From: Opitutia bacterium
GTDB lineage: Bacteria; Verrucomicrobiota; Verrucomicrobiia; Opitutales; Opitutaceae
Direction of reading: 5' to 3'
Assembly: GCA_016217545.1 (NCBI GenBank)
Contig: JACRHT010000002.1
Location: 527,213 to 591,212 of the forward strand
DNA: 64,000 bases
In this document: positions 52,301 through 60,161 of the stretch, piece by piece
Numbering within the stretch: position 1 is the first letter of the stretch
Layout of the letters: each line of letters begins with the position of its first letter
Translations under genes and position numbers: made by a program
Notes under the pieces: generated by a model
Database searches by the model: none
What the model was told of the DNA's origin: nothing
What the model saw: the letters and a program-made list of their open reading frames with translations, nothing else

Positions 52301-53430
52301 TCGATCACGTCGTCCTCGCGCTGCGCTCGCACGGCTTCAAAGCCTGCACGTCCGTCATCGGCAAACTCAACGCCGCGCACCGCGTCGTCATCCGCCAAGC
52401 CGGCCGCGTCCTCTACGACGAAGACCTTTTCGCCCTCCGCGCCCTCTGGTCCGATGTCACGCGCCGCATCCAGACGCTCCGCGACAACCCCGCGTGCGCT
52501 GAACAGGAATTCCAGCTCAAGCTCAACCGCGCCAACCCGGGCATCACCCCGAAGCTCACGTTCAGCCCCAAACCTTTTAACACAGAGAGCACAGAGGACA
52601 CAGAGAAGTCTGGTCCCTCTGTGTCCTCTGCGACCTCTGTGTTGAAAACAAAAAGCCGCCCGAAAGTCGCGATCCTCCGCGAGCAAGGCGTGAACGGCGA
52701 AGTCGAGATGGCCGCCGCGTTCACGCGCGCGGGCTTCACCGCCGTGGACGTGCACATGACCGACATCCTCAGCGGCCGCGTGTCGCTGCGCGATTTTCGC
52801 GGCCTCGCGGCCTGCGGCGGCTTCAGCTACGGCGACGTCCTCGGCGCCGGCGAAGGCTGGGCCAAGAGCATCCTCTTCCACGAGCGCGCCCGCACCGAGT
52901 TCGCCGCCTTTTTCGCCCGCGAGGACGCCTTCGCCCTCGGCGTGTGCAACGGCTGCCAGATGATGAGCAATCTCCACTCGCTCATCCCCGGCGCCAGCCA
53001 CTGGCCGCGTTTCGTGCAGAACAAGTCCGAACGCTTCGAGGCGCGCTACGTCTCGCTCAAGATCGAGCCGAGCCCGAGCATCCTTTTCCGCGGTATGGAG
53101 GGATCGGTGCTTCCCGTAGTCGTGTCGCACGGCGAAGGCTTCACCGAATTCAAGAGCGCCGAGGCCGCGCGCGCGTGCAGCGAGTCCGGCCTCGTCGCCG
53201 GGCGCTACGTCGACAACTTCCACGCGCCGACGGAATCCTACCCGCTCAACCCGAACGGCTCACCCTTCGGCATGACCGCGCTCACGACCACCACCGGACG
53301 CGTGACGATCATGATGCCGCACCCCGAGCGCACAACGCGCACCCTGAACCACAGCTGGGCGCCCGCCGGCTGGGGCGAGGAAAGTCCGTGGATGCAGCTG
53401 TTCCACAACGCGAGATCGTGGGTCGACTGA
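49315..53430 (+). CDS. purL: Phosphoribosylformylglycinamidine synthase with four in-frame repeat insertions
   Basis: A 1371-residue single-chain FGAM synthase (E. coli PurL is about 1295 residues). ATG 49315 ([14 protein letters not shown]) begins the N-terminal domain; the synthetase part has [40 protein letters not shown] and GNADPGP-like ATP-binding blocks ([11 protein letters not shown]). The C-terminal glutaminase is [20 protein letters not shown], with nucleophile Cys in [10 protein letters not shown] and the HGEGF and [10 protein letters not shown] blocks. Repeats are inserted in frame at residues about 120-130 (heptamers), 403-431 (REP group), 847-873 (REP pair plus heptamers) and 1089-1110 (nonamer inverted repeat, at the synthetase/glutaminase boundary). 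They account for most of the added length. The core motifs are intact. Confidence 0.95.
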   Translation: MLTLRGSPALSNFRLQKLLQDLTAAGLPVRAISTEFVHVVETNADLTAAERDVLEKILTYGPSRAAESVSGLTLVVAPRPGTLSPWSSKATDIAHICGLTKIARIERVTSFTFDLGEASGSQLSALSSQLAARIHDRMTQVVFPDLASCAVLFRHESPRPLTSVPVLAQGRAALVAANKSLGLALADDEIDYLVAAFTKLGRDPHDVELMMFAQANSEHCRHKIFNASWEIDGQPRDRSLFQMIKNTYQLHSDGILSAYKDNAAVLVGSKGGRFYVDPQTGEYAAHAEDIHVLCKVETHNHPTAISPFPGAATGSGGEIRDEGATGRGAKPKAGLVGFTVSNLRLPGAVQPWEKDFGKPGRIVSALDIMIEGPLGGAAFNNEFGRPAINGYFRTFEAEVPAATVAGVADPGTGLSEAGNKKAGAATELRGYHKPIMLAGGLGNIRADHVKKGLINPGDKLVVLGGPAMLIGLGGGAASSMATGAGAEDLDFASVQRDNAEMERRCQEVIDRCWALGDANPISFIHDVGAGGLSNALPELVNDGGRGGRFNLRKVPNDEPGMSPLELWCNESQERYVLAVPADRIDTFAALCERERCPFAVVGEATEEKRLVVEDPHFKNQPIDLPLDVLLGKPPRMHRQTTSAQRSLRPLSLGDLTLADAIRRVLSHPTVADKTFLISIGDRSVGGLIARDQFVGPWQVPVADCGVTVAAFDVTTGEAMAMGERTPVAINNAAASARLAVGEALTNLAAAQVGALGKVNLSANWMAAPAVGSDGADLYAAVHAVGMELCPALGITIPVGKDSMSMSTVWKDGAAEKRMTAPVSLIVSAFAAVEDVRLTLTPQLKCPVAGVADPGPGLNEAGYNSQPSTLNSQLQQDSVLLLVDLGRGQNRLGGSILAQVLNQTDAEAPDVDRADDLKNFWNVIQQLGREQKLLAYHDRSDGGLLVTAIEMAFAGHTGIDLDLPAAAIKLSGSAPSVFGQLFAEELGAVLQVRQSDLDHVVLALRSHGFKACTSVIGKLNAAHRVVIRQAGRVLYDEDLFALRALWSDVTRRIQTLRDNPACAEQEFQLKLNRANPGITPKLTFSPKPFNTESTEDTEKSGPSVSSATSVLKTKSRPKVAILREQGVNGEVEMAAAFTRAGFTAVDVHMTDILSGRVSLRDFRGLAACGGFSYGDVLGAGEGWAKSILFHERARTEFAAFFAREDAFALGVCNGCQMMSNLHSLIPGASHWPRFVQNKSERFEARYVSLKIEPSPSILFRGMEGSVLPVVVSHGEGFTEFKSAEAARACSESGLVAGRYVDNFHAPTESYPLNPNGSPFGMTALTTTTGRVTIMMPHPERTTRTLNHSWAPAGWGEESPWMQLFHNARSWVD
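49674..49704 (+). repeat. Heptamer CTCTCAG x4 inside purL
   Basis: Four perfect copies of CTCTCAG at 49674-49701, then CTC. They encode a Ser/Leu/Gln-rich stretch ([14 protein letters not shown] type) ahead of the [14 protein letters not shown] segment. Confidence 0.9.
50524..50607. repeat. REP group inside purL (first)
   Basis: Starts GTAGCC (50524) and ends GGCTAC (50607). Inside are three hairpins: CCGGGGTC/GACCCCGG, GGCCTC/GAGGCC and GGAGC/GCTCC. Encodes [15 protein letters not shown] and following residues between the [10 protein letters not shown] and [14 protein letters not shown] blocks. Confidence 0.88.
51853..51934. repeat. REP pair plus heptamers inside purL (second)
   Basis: GTAGCC at 51853 to GGCTAC at 51900, with hairpins CCGGGGTC/GACCCCGG and GGCCTC/GAGGCC; its first half is nearly identical to the element at 50524. 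It is followed immediately by heptamers AACTCTC, AGCCGTC, AACTCTC, AACTCTC (51901-51928). Encodes [20 protein letters not shown] and STLNSQLQQ. Confidence 0.9.
52579..52643. repeat. Nonamer-triplet inverted repeat (CACAGAG type) inside purL
   Basis: Left arm: AACACAGAG, AGCACAGAG, GACACAGAG (52579-52605). Right arm on the opposite strand: AACACAGAG, GTCGCAGAG, GACACAGAG (52643 back to 52617). The loop is 11 bases. Encodes [12 protein letters not shown] and SVSSATSVL in the linker before the glutaminase domain. Confidence 0.92.
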
Positions 53431-53597
53431 ATCGCCGCTCGTCAGCCGCAGCCTTGAGCAAAGGCGGAAGGACGACGCGGATCCACCGCACCCGCACGCC
53501 GGTCGGCTGAGCGGCAGTCGACGCGCCAAACTCGCCTTGCCTCGCGCATGCGCGCGTTCTTGGCTGCGATCGCCCTTGGGCCAAGGGCGACACCGCC

Positions 53598-54197
53598 ATG
53601 CCTCCCAAGCTTCCCAATGACGACGCGGCCGGCTACTTCGTCCAAATCGACGGTCAACTCCGCGGTCCGTTCAACCTCGAAGGGCTCGAATCGCTCGCCT
53701 GCCTCGGAAAAATCACGCCGGACTCCTCGATCCGACGCGAGAACGAGTCCGACTTCGCGGTCATCAAGACCACGCCGTTGCTCGCGAAACTTTTCCCAAA
53801 ATACATCGAGCGCACCACACCCGCCAATTGGGGAAAGCCCGGCGCCCCCACCCCGGCGACCACCTCGGCTCCGTCGCGCAACCCGCTCGGCTTCGGCACC
53901 GCGAAATTCGAACGCGTGAACACCGCACCCGACGTCGGCCAGAAGGTCGACGTCACCACCTTGCTCAACGAAGTGCGCCAGATGGAGCGCGACGCCGGGC
54001 TCGATGAGCTAAAACCGGAACGCTTCCGCGTCTCGCGACGCACGCGGGATTTTTGGATCATGCTCATCACCGGCAACGCCCTGCTCCTCGGCGGCGGCAT
54101 CGCCATGCAAAGCCTCACCAGCCTCGTCTTCGCCATCGGCGGCATGGGGCTATGGGGCTTTTCACCTTCGGGCTGCTCTGGTCGATGTATGGCGTGA
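53598..54197 (+). CDS. GYF_2 domain membrane protein with apparent 3' frameshift
   Basis: A 199-residue frame. Residues about 12-60 (GYFVQIDGQLRGPFNLEGLE, SLACLGKITPDSSIRRENE) match the GYF_2 (DUF4339) domain. A Pro/Ala/Thr-rich linker and a hydrophobic C-terminus (IMLITGNALLLGGGIAM, SLVFAIGGMGLWG) follow. In this frame the protein ends FSPSGCSGRCMA, which does not look like membrane protein. After GLWG, the -1 frame reads LFTFGLLWSMYGVMDRY and stops at 54211, a natural ending for a second helix. One missing G in the GGGG run near 54155-54159 would explain it. A sequencing or assembly error is the simplest cause. Confidence 0.7.
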   Translation: MPPKLPNDDAAGYFVQIDGQLRGPFNLEGLESLACLGKITPDSSIRRENESDFAVIKTTPLLAKLFPKYIERTTPANWGKPGAPTPATTSAPSRNPLGFGTAKFERVNTAPDVGQKVDVTTLLNEVRQMERDAGLDELKPERFRVSRRTRDFWIMLITGNALLLGGGIAMQSLTSLVFAIGGMGLWGFSPSGCSGRCMA

Positions 54198-54337
54198 TGG
54201 ACCGCTACTGAGCGCCGTCTCGCGATCGCGGGCGCGCTCCGGTCCGGCGCGTTCGGCAGAGATTGCGCTCCGCTGTGCCGGGGCGTCGTCGCATCGCGGT
54301 TGAGCGACGAACGGCGGGCAAACTCACTCGGTGTCCG

Positions 54338-54970
54338 ATGATTCCGCTTCACGATTGGCTCCTGTTCGCCGCGGCCGCGTTCGGCCTCGTGCTCTCGCCC
54401 GGTCCCAACATGGTCTACCTGATCTCGCGTTCCATCTGCCAAGGCCGGCGCGCGGGCCTAGTCTCCCTGCTCGGCGTCGTCACGGGATTTCTGTTTCACA
54501 TCGTCTGCGCCGCCGCAGGGCTGACGGCGATTTTCCTGACCGTGCCTTTCGCCTATGCGGCCCTCAAATACGCCGGCGCGGCCTACCTTTTCTGGCTGGC
54601 CTGGCAGGCGGTGCGCCCGGGCGGCGCCTCGCCGTTCGCGCCTCGCGAGCTGGCTGACGATTCGCCGGCGAAACTCTTCCGGATGGGATTCCTCACGAAC
54701 GCGCTGAACCCGAAAATGGCCGTCTTCTACCTCTCGATTTTCCCGCAATTCGTGCACCCGGAGCTCGGGCATGTCTTCGCGCAGAGCCTGCAGCTCGGCC
54801 TCACGCAAATGCTCATCAGCTTCGCGGTGAACTTCGCGATCGTCATGACCGCTGGCACGATCGCGGCGTTCTTCGCGCAACATCCGGCGTGGCTCCGGAC
54901 GCAGCGCTGGCTCATGGGCGGCGTGCTCGGCTTCCTCGCGTTCCGCCTCGCGCTCAGCGACCAGAAATAG
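54338..54970 (+). CDS. LysE family amino acid exporter
   Basis: A 210-residue membrane protein with about six helices. The LysE/RhtB signature is in the N-terminal region: LVLSPGPNMVYLISRSICQG, then VSLLGVVTGFLFHIVCAAAG, and MGFLTNALNPKMAVFYLSIF in the middle. Family members export amino acids or related metabolites from the cytoplasm. ATG 54338 is used (MIPLHDWLLF). It stands alone; the substrate is not known. Confidence 0.93.
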   Translation: MIPLHDWLLFAAAAFGLVLSPGPNMVYLISRSICQGRRAGLVSLLGVVTGFLFHIVCAAAGLTAIFLTVPFAYAALKYAGAAYLFWLAWQAVRPGGASPFAPRELADDSPAKLFRMGFLTNALNPKMAVFYLSIFPQFVHPELGHVFAQSLQLGLTQMLISFAVNFAIVMTAGTIAAFFAQHPAWLRTQRWLMGGVLGFLAFRLALSDQK

Positions 54971-55023
54971 CGGGGCGCGACCGGCGGCATCGACCGGCGT
55001 GAGGCGTTCATAATGTGCCATTC

Positions 55024-55077
55024 GCGTTTGTGATAACGCGCGCCGCTCGTCGAGGCGCCGTTGCTTATGACAAACGC
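55024..55077. promoter_or_regulatory. Inverted repeat upstream of isovaleryl-CoA dehydrogenase gene
   Basis: GCGTTTGTGATAA (55024-55036) and TTATGACAAACGC (55065-55077), 12 of 13 positions inverse, 28 bases apart and 31 bases before the ATG. It may be the operator for a regulator of acyl-CoA catabolism. Confidence 0.5.
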
Positions 55078-55108
55078 GTGCCTTTGTTCGGCATCACCTC
55101 CCCCACGC

Positions 55109-56278
55109 ATGCAGCTCGCCCCCACGCTCACCGAAGAAATCGACGCCCTGCGCCAGACCGTCCGCGATTTCGCCGCCAAGGAAATCGCCCCGCGCGCCGC
55201 CGCGATCGACGAGAAGAACGATTTCCCGCACGACCTCTGGAAAAAATTCGGCGAGCTCGGCCTGCTCGGCATCACCGTCTCCGAGGAATTCGGCGGCAGC
55301 GGCATGGGCTACCTCGCGCACCTCGTCGCGATGGAGGAAATCTCCCGCGCTTCCGCCTCCGTCGGCCTCGCCTACGGCGCGCACTCGAATCTCTGCGTCA
55401 ACAACCTCTTCCTGAACGGCAACGCCGAGCAACGCGCGCGCTTCCTGCCGAAGTTGTGCTCCGGCAAATTCGTCGGCGCGCTCGCCATGTCCGAGTCCGG
55501 CGCCGGCTCCGACGTCGTCGGGTCCATGGCCTGCACCGCGACGAAGCGCGGCGGACGCTGGATCGCCAACGGCACGAAGATGTGGATCACCAACGGCCCC
55601 GACGCCGACGTGCTCATCGTCTACATGCGCACCGCATCGAAGGACCACGGCTCGAAAGCCATGACCGCCTTCCTCGTCGAGCGCGGCATGAAGGGTTTCA
55701 AGACCGCCCAGAAACTCGACAAGCTCGGCATGCGCGGCTCGAACACCTGCGAACTCGTGTTCGATGACTGCGAGATTCCCGAGGAAAACATCCTCGGCGA
55801 GGTCAACGGCGGCTCGCGCGTCCTCATGAAGGGCCTCGACACCGAGCGCTGCGTGCTCTCCGGCGGCCCGCTCGGCATCATGCAGGCCGCGATGGACGTC
55901 GTGCTGCCCTACGTGCACACGCGCAAACAATTCGGCTCCGCCATCGGCACCTTCGGCCTCATGCAGGGCAAGGTCGCCGACATGTATGTCGCCCTCCAAA
56001 GCGCCCGCGCCTTCAGCTACCAAGTCGCGCGCGCACTCGACGCCGGCGCTGGCCGCGCCGCGCGCAAGGACGCCGCCGCGTGCATCCTCTACGCCTCCGA
56101 GTCCGGCGTGAAAGTCGCCCTCGAAGCCATCCAGGCGCTCGGCGGCAACGGCTACATCAACGACTACCCCACCGGCCGCCTGCTGCGCGACGCCAAGCTC
56201 TACGACATCGGCGCGGGCACGAACGAGATCCGCCGCATCCTCATCGGCCGCGAGCTTTACAACGAAACAGCGAGCTGA
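55109..56278 (+). CDS. Acyl-CoA dehydrogenase, isovaleryl-CoA dehydrogenase-like
   Basis: A 389-residue FAD flavoprotein. The blocks VGLAYGAHSNLCVNNLFLNG, LAMSESGAGSDVVGSM, KMWITNGPDADVLIVYMRT and IQALGGNGYINDYPTGRLLR are family hallmarks, and the combination matches isovaleryl-CoA dehydrogenases of leucine breakdown. The catalytic Glu should be the one in KGLDTERCVLSGGPLGIMQ, the IVD position. Electron acceptor would be ETF. No other leucine catabolism gene is adjacent. ATG 55109 (MQLAPTLTEEI) is used; an inverted repeat lies upstream. Confidence 0.88.
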   Translation: MQLAPTLTEEIDALRQTVRDFAAKEIAPRAAAIDEKNDFPHDLWKKFGELGLLGITVSEEFGGSGMGYLAHLVAMEEISRASASVGLAYGAHSNLCVNNLFLNGNAEQRARFLPKLCSGKFVGALAMSESGAGSDVVGSMACTATKRGGRWIANGTKMWITNGPDADVLIVYMRTASKDHGSKAMTAFLVERGMKGFKTAQKLDKLGMRGSNTCELVFDDCEIPEENILGEVNGGSRVLMKGLDTERCVLSGGPLGIMQAAMDVVLPYVHTRKQFGSAIGTFGLMQGKVADMYVALQSARAFSYQVARALDAGAGRAARKDAAACILYASESGVKVALEAIQALGGNGYINDYPTGRLLRDAKLYDIGAGTNEIRRILIGRELYNETAS

Positions 56279-56290
56279 CGTGCTCGCCGC

Positions 56291-57085
56291 ATGGATCATC
56301 GCAAGGTCGGAGCGTATTGGGACGCCAACGCCGACGCTTGGACGCGCCTCGCGCGCGCCGGCTACGACGTTTACCGCGACCACCTGAACACGCCGGCCTT
56401 CTTCGAGCTGCTGCCGCCCGTGTCGGGCCTGCACGGCCTCGACGTCGGCTGCGGCGAGGGCCACAACACCCGCCAACTCGCCCTTCGCGGCGCGCGCATC
56501 ACGGGGCTGGATATCGCGGAAAAATTCGTCGCCCACGCGCGCGCCGAGGAAAAGCGCTCCCCGCTCGGCATCGACTACGTCTGCGCGAGCGCGGTCGAGT
56601 TGCCCTTCGCCGACGCGTCATTCGACTTCGCCACGGCGTTCATGGCCTTGATGGACATCCCCGACGCGAAGGCCGTGCTTCGCGAGAGCTACCGCGTGCT
56701 GCGCCCGGGCGGCTTCCTGCAATTCTCGATTTCGCATCCCTGCTTCGACACGCCGCACCGCCAAAACCGCCGCACGCTGCTCGGTCGCACCCGCGCCATC
56801 GAAGTCGGCGACTACTTCGACGGCGCCAAGCCCCGGGTCGAGGAGTGGATCTTCGGCGCGGCTCCGCAGGCTTTGAAAGCACAACTGCCGCCGTTCCGCA
56901 TCCCGGTGTTCCACCGCACGCTCACCGCCTGGACCCAGCTGCTGCTGTCGGCCGGTTTCGTGATCGAGGCCTTGAATGAGCCTCGCCCCGACGACGAGAC
57001 CGTCCGCCGCATCCCCGCGCTCCAAGACGCCCAAGTGGTCGCCTACTTTCTCCACGTCCGCGTCCGGAAGCCCCAGCGCGCGTGA
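56291..57085 (+). CDS. Class I SAM-dependent methyltransferase
   Basis: A 264-residue protein. Motif I is GLHGLDVGCGEGHNTRQLAL, the next strand is GARITGLDIAEKFVAHA, then YVCASAVELPFADASFDFAT and YRVLRPGGFLQFSISHPCF, the usual order of the Methyltransf_11 type fold. Small molecule methylation is likely; the target is not known. It starts 12 bases after the acyl-CoA dehydrogenase gene and may be co-transcribed with it. Confidence 0.9.
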   Translation: MDHRKVGAYWDANADAWTRLARAGYDVYRDHLNTPAFFELLPPVSGLHGLDVGCGEGHNTRQLALRGARITGLDIAEKFVAHARAEEKRSPLGIDYVCASAVELPFADASFDFATAFMALMDIPDAKAVLRESYRVLRPGGFLQFSISHPCFDTPHRQNRRTLLGRTRAIEVGDYFDGAKPRVEEWIFGAAPQALKAQLPPFRIPVFHRTLTAWTQLLLSAGFVIEALNEPRPDDETVRRIPALQDAQVVAYFLHVRVRKPQRA

Positions 57086-57104
57086 CCGGCCCGCCCAGCG
57101 CGAG

Positions 57105-57130
57105 GTGGTCGCCGCCGTCCCAAGCGGCGA
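57105..57130 (+). repeat. REP hairpin (GTGG head)
   Basis: GTGG head and GTCGCCGCCG stem with a shorter right arm (AGCGGCGA); a near copy of the element at 11240. Confidence 0.75.
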
Positions 57131-57218
57131 AAAACTGTTCCCGCGCGGCGCGTGCCATGGGACGCAGCCAACGCCGCACCGCGAGCGTCCGCTCTGGCCT
57201 TGCCCTAACGTCTGACAG

Positions 57219-57291
57219 GTAGGGCGGGACCGCTGGGCCCGCCGGGAACGTGACATCGGCCAACGCGGCGGGCCCGGCGGTCCCGCCCTAC
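57219..57291. repeat. Inverted REP pair after methyltransferase gene
   Basis: Outer arms GTAGGGCGGGACCGC (57219) and GCGGTCCCGCCCTAC (to 57291) are inverse; inner GGGCCCGCC/GGCGGGCCC arms form the hairpins. It lies between convergent genes. Confidence 0.88.
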
Positions 57292-57357
57292 CCCACGCGT
57301 CGAAGGCATCAACGTCTACGCCGCGGCAGCAGCCGCACCCTTCGCCTCTCCGCCAAC

Positions 57358-58014
57358 TCAACCCGGCAACGCGAAGCACACGATCTGGTCCGCGTCGCGG
57401 TGGTTCGTCCAGAAATTCGTCCCATCGAACGCCAGCGCGCGCGCCGAGAAGCCGAGCCGCCCCACCGTCTTCGCCTCGCCGGTCGCCGGATCGAGCCGCT
57501 CGACGAAATACTCGTTGCTCTCCTCGTCGGTCGTCGTCGCGAGGTAGAAAGCTCCCTGCGCGAAACAGTGACCGACCACTTGATGCGGCGCGCGCAGCAC
57601 GCGGCCGGCTTTTCCGTCGGCGCCGATCGAAATCAGTTTTTGCGGATACCACTGACTGAGCACGAGCGTCGCGCCGTCGTGCGAGAGGTGGGAGCCCATG
57701 CCATCCGGACACGCGACGCTGAACGCCGGATCGAAACCCTGCCCCGGCACGATGCGCCGGATGCGACGCTCATCGACGTCCACCGCATCCACGCCGCACA
57801 CGGCGAACAGCGCATCGCCGTGCTTCGTCAGACCCCACACGGTGTCGTTGCCCGGCACGACGCACTCCCACGTCACCCGCAACGTCGCGCGGTCGACCGC
57901 GTAGACCTTGCGCGTCAGGCGCGAGCTCATCCAGAGCGTGCCGCCATCGACGCAAAGCGCCTGAGGCTTCGGGAACGGAGAGGCGAGGCGGTGGAGTTCG
58001 ACGACATTCTTCAT
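57358..58014 (-). CDS. Beta-propeller-like protein of unknown function
   Basis: A 218-residue protein from ATG 58014. It has repeated strands of the NHL/YncE type: KPQALCVDGGTLWMSSRLTR, KVYAVDRATLRVTWEC, GNDTVWGLTKHGDALFAV, LISIGADGKAGRVLRAPHQV and FSARALAFDGTNFWTNH. This suggests a six-bladed or smaller beta-propeller of about 40 residues per blade. No signal peptide is seen, so it is probably cytoplasmic. No catalytic residues are evident; ligand binding or protein interaction is likely. Confidence 0.7.
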   Translation of the reverse strand: MKNVVELHRLASPFPKPQALCVDGGTLWMSSRLTRKVYAVDRATLRVTWECVVPGNDTVWGLTKHGDALFAVCGVDAVDVDERRIRRIVPGQGFDPAFSVACPDGMGSHLSHDGATLVLSQWYPQKLISIGADGKAGRVLRAPHQVVGHCFAQGAFYLATTTDEESNEYFVERLDPATGEAKTVGRLGFSARALAFDGTNFWTNHRDADQIVCFALPG

Positions 58015-58145
58015 CGCGGGGCTTTGTAGCGACCGCGCCTTGCAAGGAAAGCGCGAAGCCAGCGTCTGCCTTGGGCGATGGCCCACTGTGCCGCCCTGTG
58101 TTTTCGCTCGCCGACGAAATATGCCGCGCCAACACTGCGCGCCCG

Positions 58146-59528
58146 ATGCTGAACTACCTCTGGCTCGCTCTGGTCGCGTTGGCTGTGCTCATCGGCGGCG
58201 CCACCGGCCACCTCCCCGAAGTCACGAGCGCCGCGTTCCAAGCGGCGGAGACTGCGGTGATGAAAATCGCCCTGCCGCTCGCCGGCATCATGGCGCTGTG
58301 GCTCGGCCTCATGCGGCTCGCCGAGAAAAGCGGGCTCGTCCAACAACTCGCGCGCGGCCTCCGCCCGCTCATGCGCTGGCTGTTTCCCGACGTGCCGGCC
58401 GACCATCCGGCGCAAGGCTCCATGCTCATGAACATGGCGGCCAACATGCTCGGCCTCGCCAATGCCGCCACGCCACTCGGCCTGCGCGCCATGCGCGATC
58501 TCGAGACGCTGAACAAGACTCCCGGCACCGCCACGAACGCGATGTGCACCTTCCTCGCGATCAACACCGCGAGCATCCAGCTCATCCCCACGACCGCCAT
58601 CGCCATCCTCGCCACGCAACACGCGCAGAATCCCACCGCGATCGTCGGCACGGCGCTCATCGCGAGTTTCTGCGCGACGACATCGGCGCTCCTCGCCGTG
58701 CGCTGGCTGCAGACGTGGCGCATGTTCCGCATCGAAGCCGCGACGCCCGACGCCAAGGCGGACGAAGCCAAGCCGGCCGCCGCAGCCGAGCCCGTGCTCG
58801 CCGTCGAACCCGCACCAATGAGCGGCCGCGGCCGGTTCGCCTTCGGCGCGTTGATCGCCGTGTTTCTCGGTTTGTTCGCCTGGATCGCGTTCGCGCCGGA
58901 GAGTTACCACGCGGCGACGACTTCGCTGCACCACGCCATTTTCCCGCCGCAGGTGAACGCGCCGGCCGCCGTCGGCTCGTCCGCGCAATCGCTGCCGTTG
59001 CGCGCGGTGGCGACGCTCTCGCTGCTCGCGGTGCCGTTCCTCCTCGTGTGCTTCCCGCTCTACGCGTTCCTGCGCGGCGTGAAGGTTTACGAAGAGTTCG
59101 TCGAGGGCGCGAAGGAGGGCTTCAACGTCTCGCTACGCGTCATCCCGTTCCTCGTGGCGATCCTGGTTGCCATCGGCATGTTCCGCGGCGCCGGCGGCAT
59201 CGAGGCGATGAAGAGCGTGCTCGCGCCGATCCTCGGGCCGCTCGGTTTCCCGCCGGACCTGCTGCCCATCGCGCTCGTGCGCCCGTTGAGCGGCAGCGCG
59301 ACCACCGGGCTCTTCACGGAACTCGTGCAACGCCTCGGACCCGACGCGCTGGTCACGCGCATGGCCGGCACGATCTACGGCAGCACGGAGACGACGTTCT
59401 ACGTCATCGCCGTCTACTTCGGTTCGGTGGGCATCCGGCGCACGCGGCACGCGGTCGCGGCGGGCTTGTTCGCCGACTTCATCGGCATCGTCGCCTCGGT
59501 GACGATCTGCCGGGTGATGTTCGGGTGA
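58146..59528 (+). CDS. Spore maturation protein A/B fusion (SpmAB-like membrane protein)
   Basis: A 460-residue polytopic protein. The N-terminal half matches SpmA (LPLAGIMALWLGLMRLAEKS, SMLMNMAANMLGLANAATPL, CTFLAINTASIQLIPTTAIA) and the C-terminal half SpmB (GVKVYEEFVEGAKEGFNVSL, PIALVRPLSGSATTGLFTEL, GTIYGSTETTFYVIAVYFG). Both halves carry the nucleoside-recognition (Gate) domain. SpmA and SpmB dehydrate spore cores in Firmicutes; here the organism is Gram-negative and the genes are fused, so a transport role is more likely. ATG 58146. Followed by a REP pair. Confidence 0.92.
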   Translation: MLNYLWLALVALAVLIGGATGHLPEVTSAAFQAAETAVMKIALPLAGIMALWLGLMRLAEKSGLVQQLARGLRPLMRWLFPDVPADHPAQGSMLMNMAANMLGLANAATPLGLRAMRDLETLNKTPGTATNAMCTFLAINTASIQLIPTTAIAILATQHAQNPTAIVGTALIASFCATTSALLAVRWLQTWRMFRIEAATPDAKADEAKPAAAAEPVLAVEPAPMSGRGRFAFGALIAVFLGLFAWIAFAPESYHAATTSLHHAIFPPQVNAPAAVGSSAQSLPLRAVATLSLLAVPFLLVCFPLYAFLRGVKVYEEFVEGAKEGFNVSLRVIPFLVAILVAIGMFRGAGGIEAMKSVLAPILGPLGFPPDLLPIALVRPLSGSATTGLFTELVQRLGPDALVTRMAGTIYGSTETTFYVIAVYFGSVGIRRTRHAVAAGLFADFIGIVASVTICRVMFG

Positions 59529-59581
59529 GCGGCGCGAAACGGCTTCCCACCTGCATTTCTGGAAAAGCGGCGCCCAAACCT

Positions 59582-59656
59582 GTAGGAGCCTGCTTGCAGG
59601 CGACCGAGGACATCCTGTGCGGGCGGGCAATCAATCGCCTGCAAGCAGGCTCCTAC
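59582..59656. repeat. Inverted REP pair (GTAGGAGCCTGCTTGC type)
   Basis: GTAGGAGCCTGCTTGCAGGC at 59582 and, inverted, GCCTGCAAGCAGGCTCCTAC ending at 59656. The same pair, with one base change in the right copy, is at 63721-63807. It lies between convergent genes. Confidence 0.92.
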
Positions 59657-59768
59657 AGCGGCTCCAGCATTCTTTCATTGAGAACGACCCGAGGAGGTGA
59701 CGAAGGCGGAACCATGAGCAGAGCGGCGTGGCGAGGAGCCGCCACCCTGCCTTTCGCAGCAGTGCGCG

Positions 59769-60131
59769 CTACGCCTCGACGATCGCGGAGAAGCCGCTGA
59801 AGGCCATCCGCTTCACATCGAACGGCATCTTGTTCGGATCGCAGGCGGCCATCAGTTCGGGATCGGCCATGACGGCCTTGTTCACGCGGTCGCGGTGCGC
59901 GCGGGACTTGTAGGTCACGTGCGCGAGGACGATCGTCTCGCCGGGTTTCAGCTTCACGATTTTCGTGAACGGCGCGCAGAACTGGCCGCCCGGATCGTCC
60001 AGCACCGCCTCGCAGTAGCTGAGCGCGCCGTGGCGCTTCCAGACTTTCGCGGCGTGAGCGGCCATCTTGCGGTAAGCCGCGACATTCTTCTTGGGGATCG
60101 GGAGCAGGTATCCGTCGACGTAGGTGGGCAT
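59769..60131 (-). CDS. DUF1428 family protein
   Basis: A 120-residue ferredoxin-like-fold protein. The start MPTYVDGYLLPIPKKNVAAY, the block VWKRHGALSYCEAVLDDP and the end MPFDVKRMAFSGFSAIVEA match DUF1428, of unknown function. It is the last gene of a four-gene operon (SRPBCC, DoxX, SRPBCC, DUF1428) that is divergent from an ECF sigma factor module and shares a promoter motif with it. Confidence 0.92.
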   Translation of the reverse strand: MPTYVDGYLLPIPKKNVAAYRKMAAHAAKVWKRHGALSYCEAVLDDPGGQFCAPFTKIVKLKPGETIVLAHVTYKSRAHRDRVNKAVMADPELMAACDPNKMPFDVKRMAFSGFSAIVEA

Positions 60132-60161
60132 GGAGTGATGGAGTTGGGAGAGTTGCGTGGG

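Noticed and set aside
57086..57357. A possible small RNA or gene in the gap after the methyltransferase gene
   Set aside because: The gap is explained by two REP elements between convergent genes, with no open frame of sensible composition.
59529..59768. A short frame starting near 59714 after AGGAGGTGA
   Set aside because: The frame gives 28 residues rich in Arg and Ala and runs into the convergent DUF1428 gene. The ribosome-site-like AGGAGG seems fortuitous.
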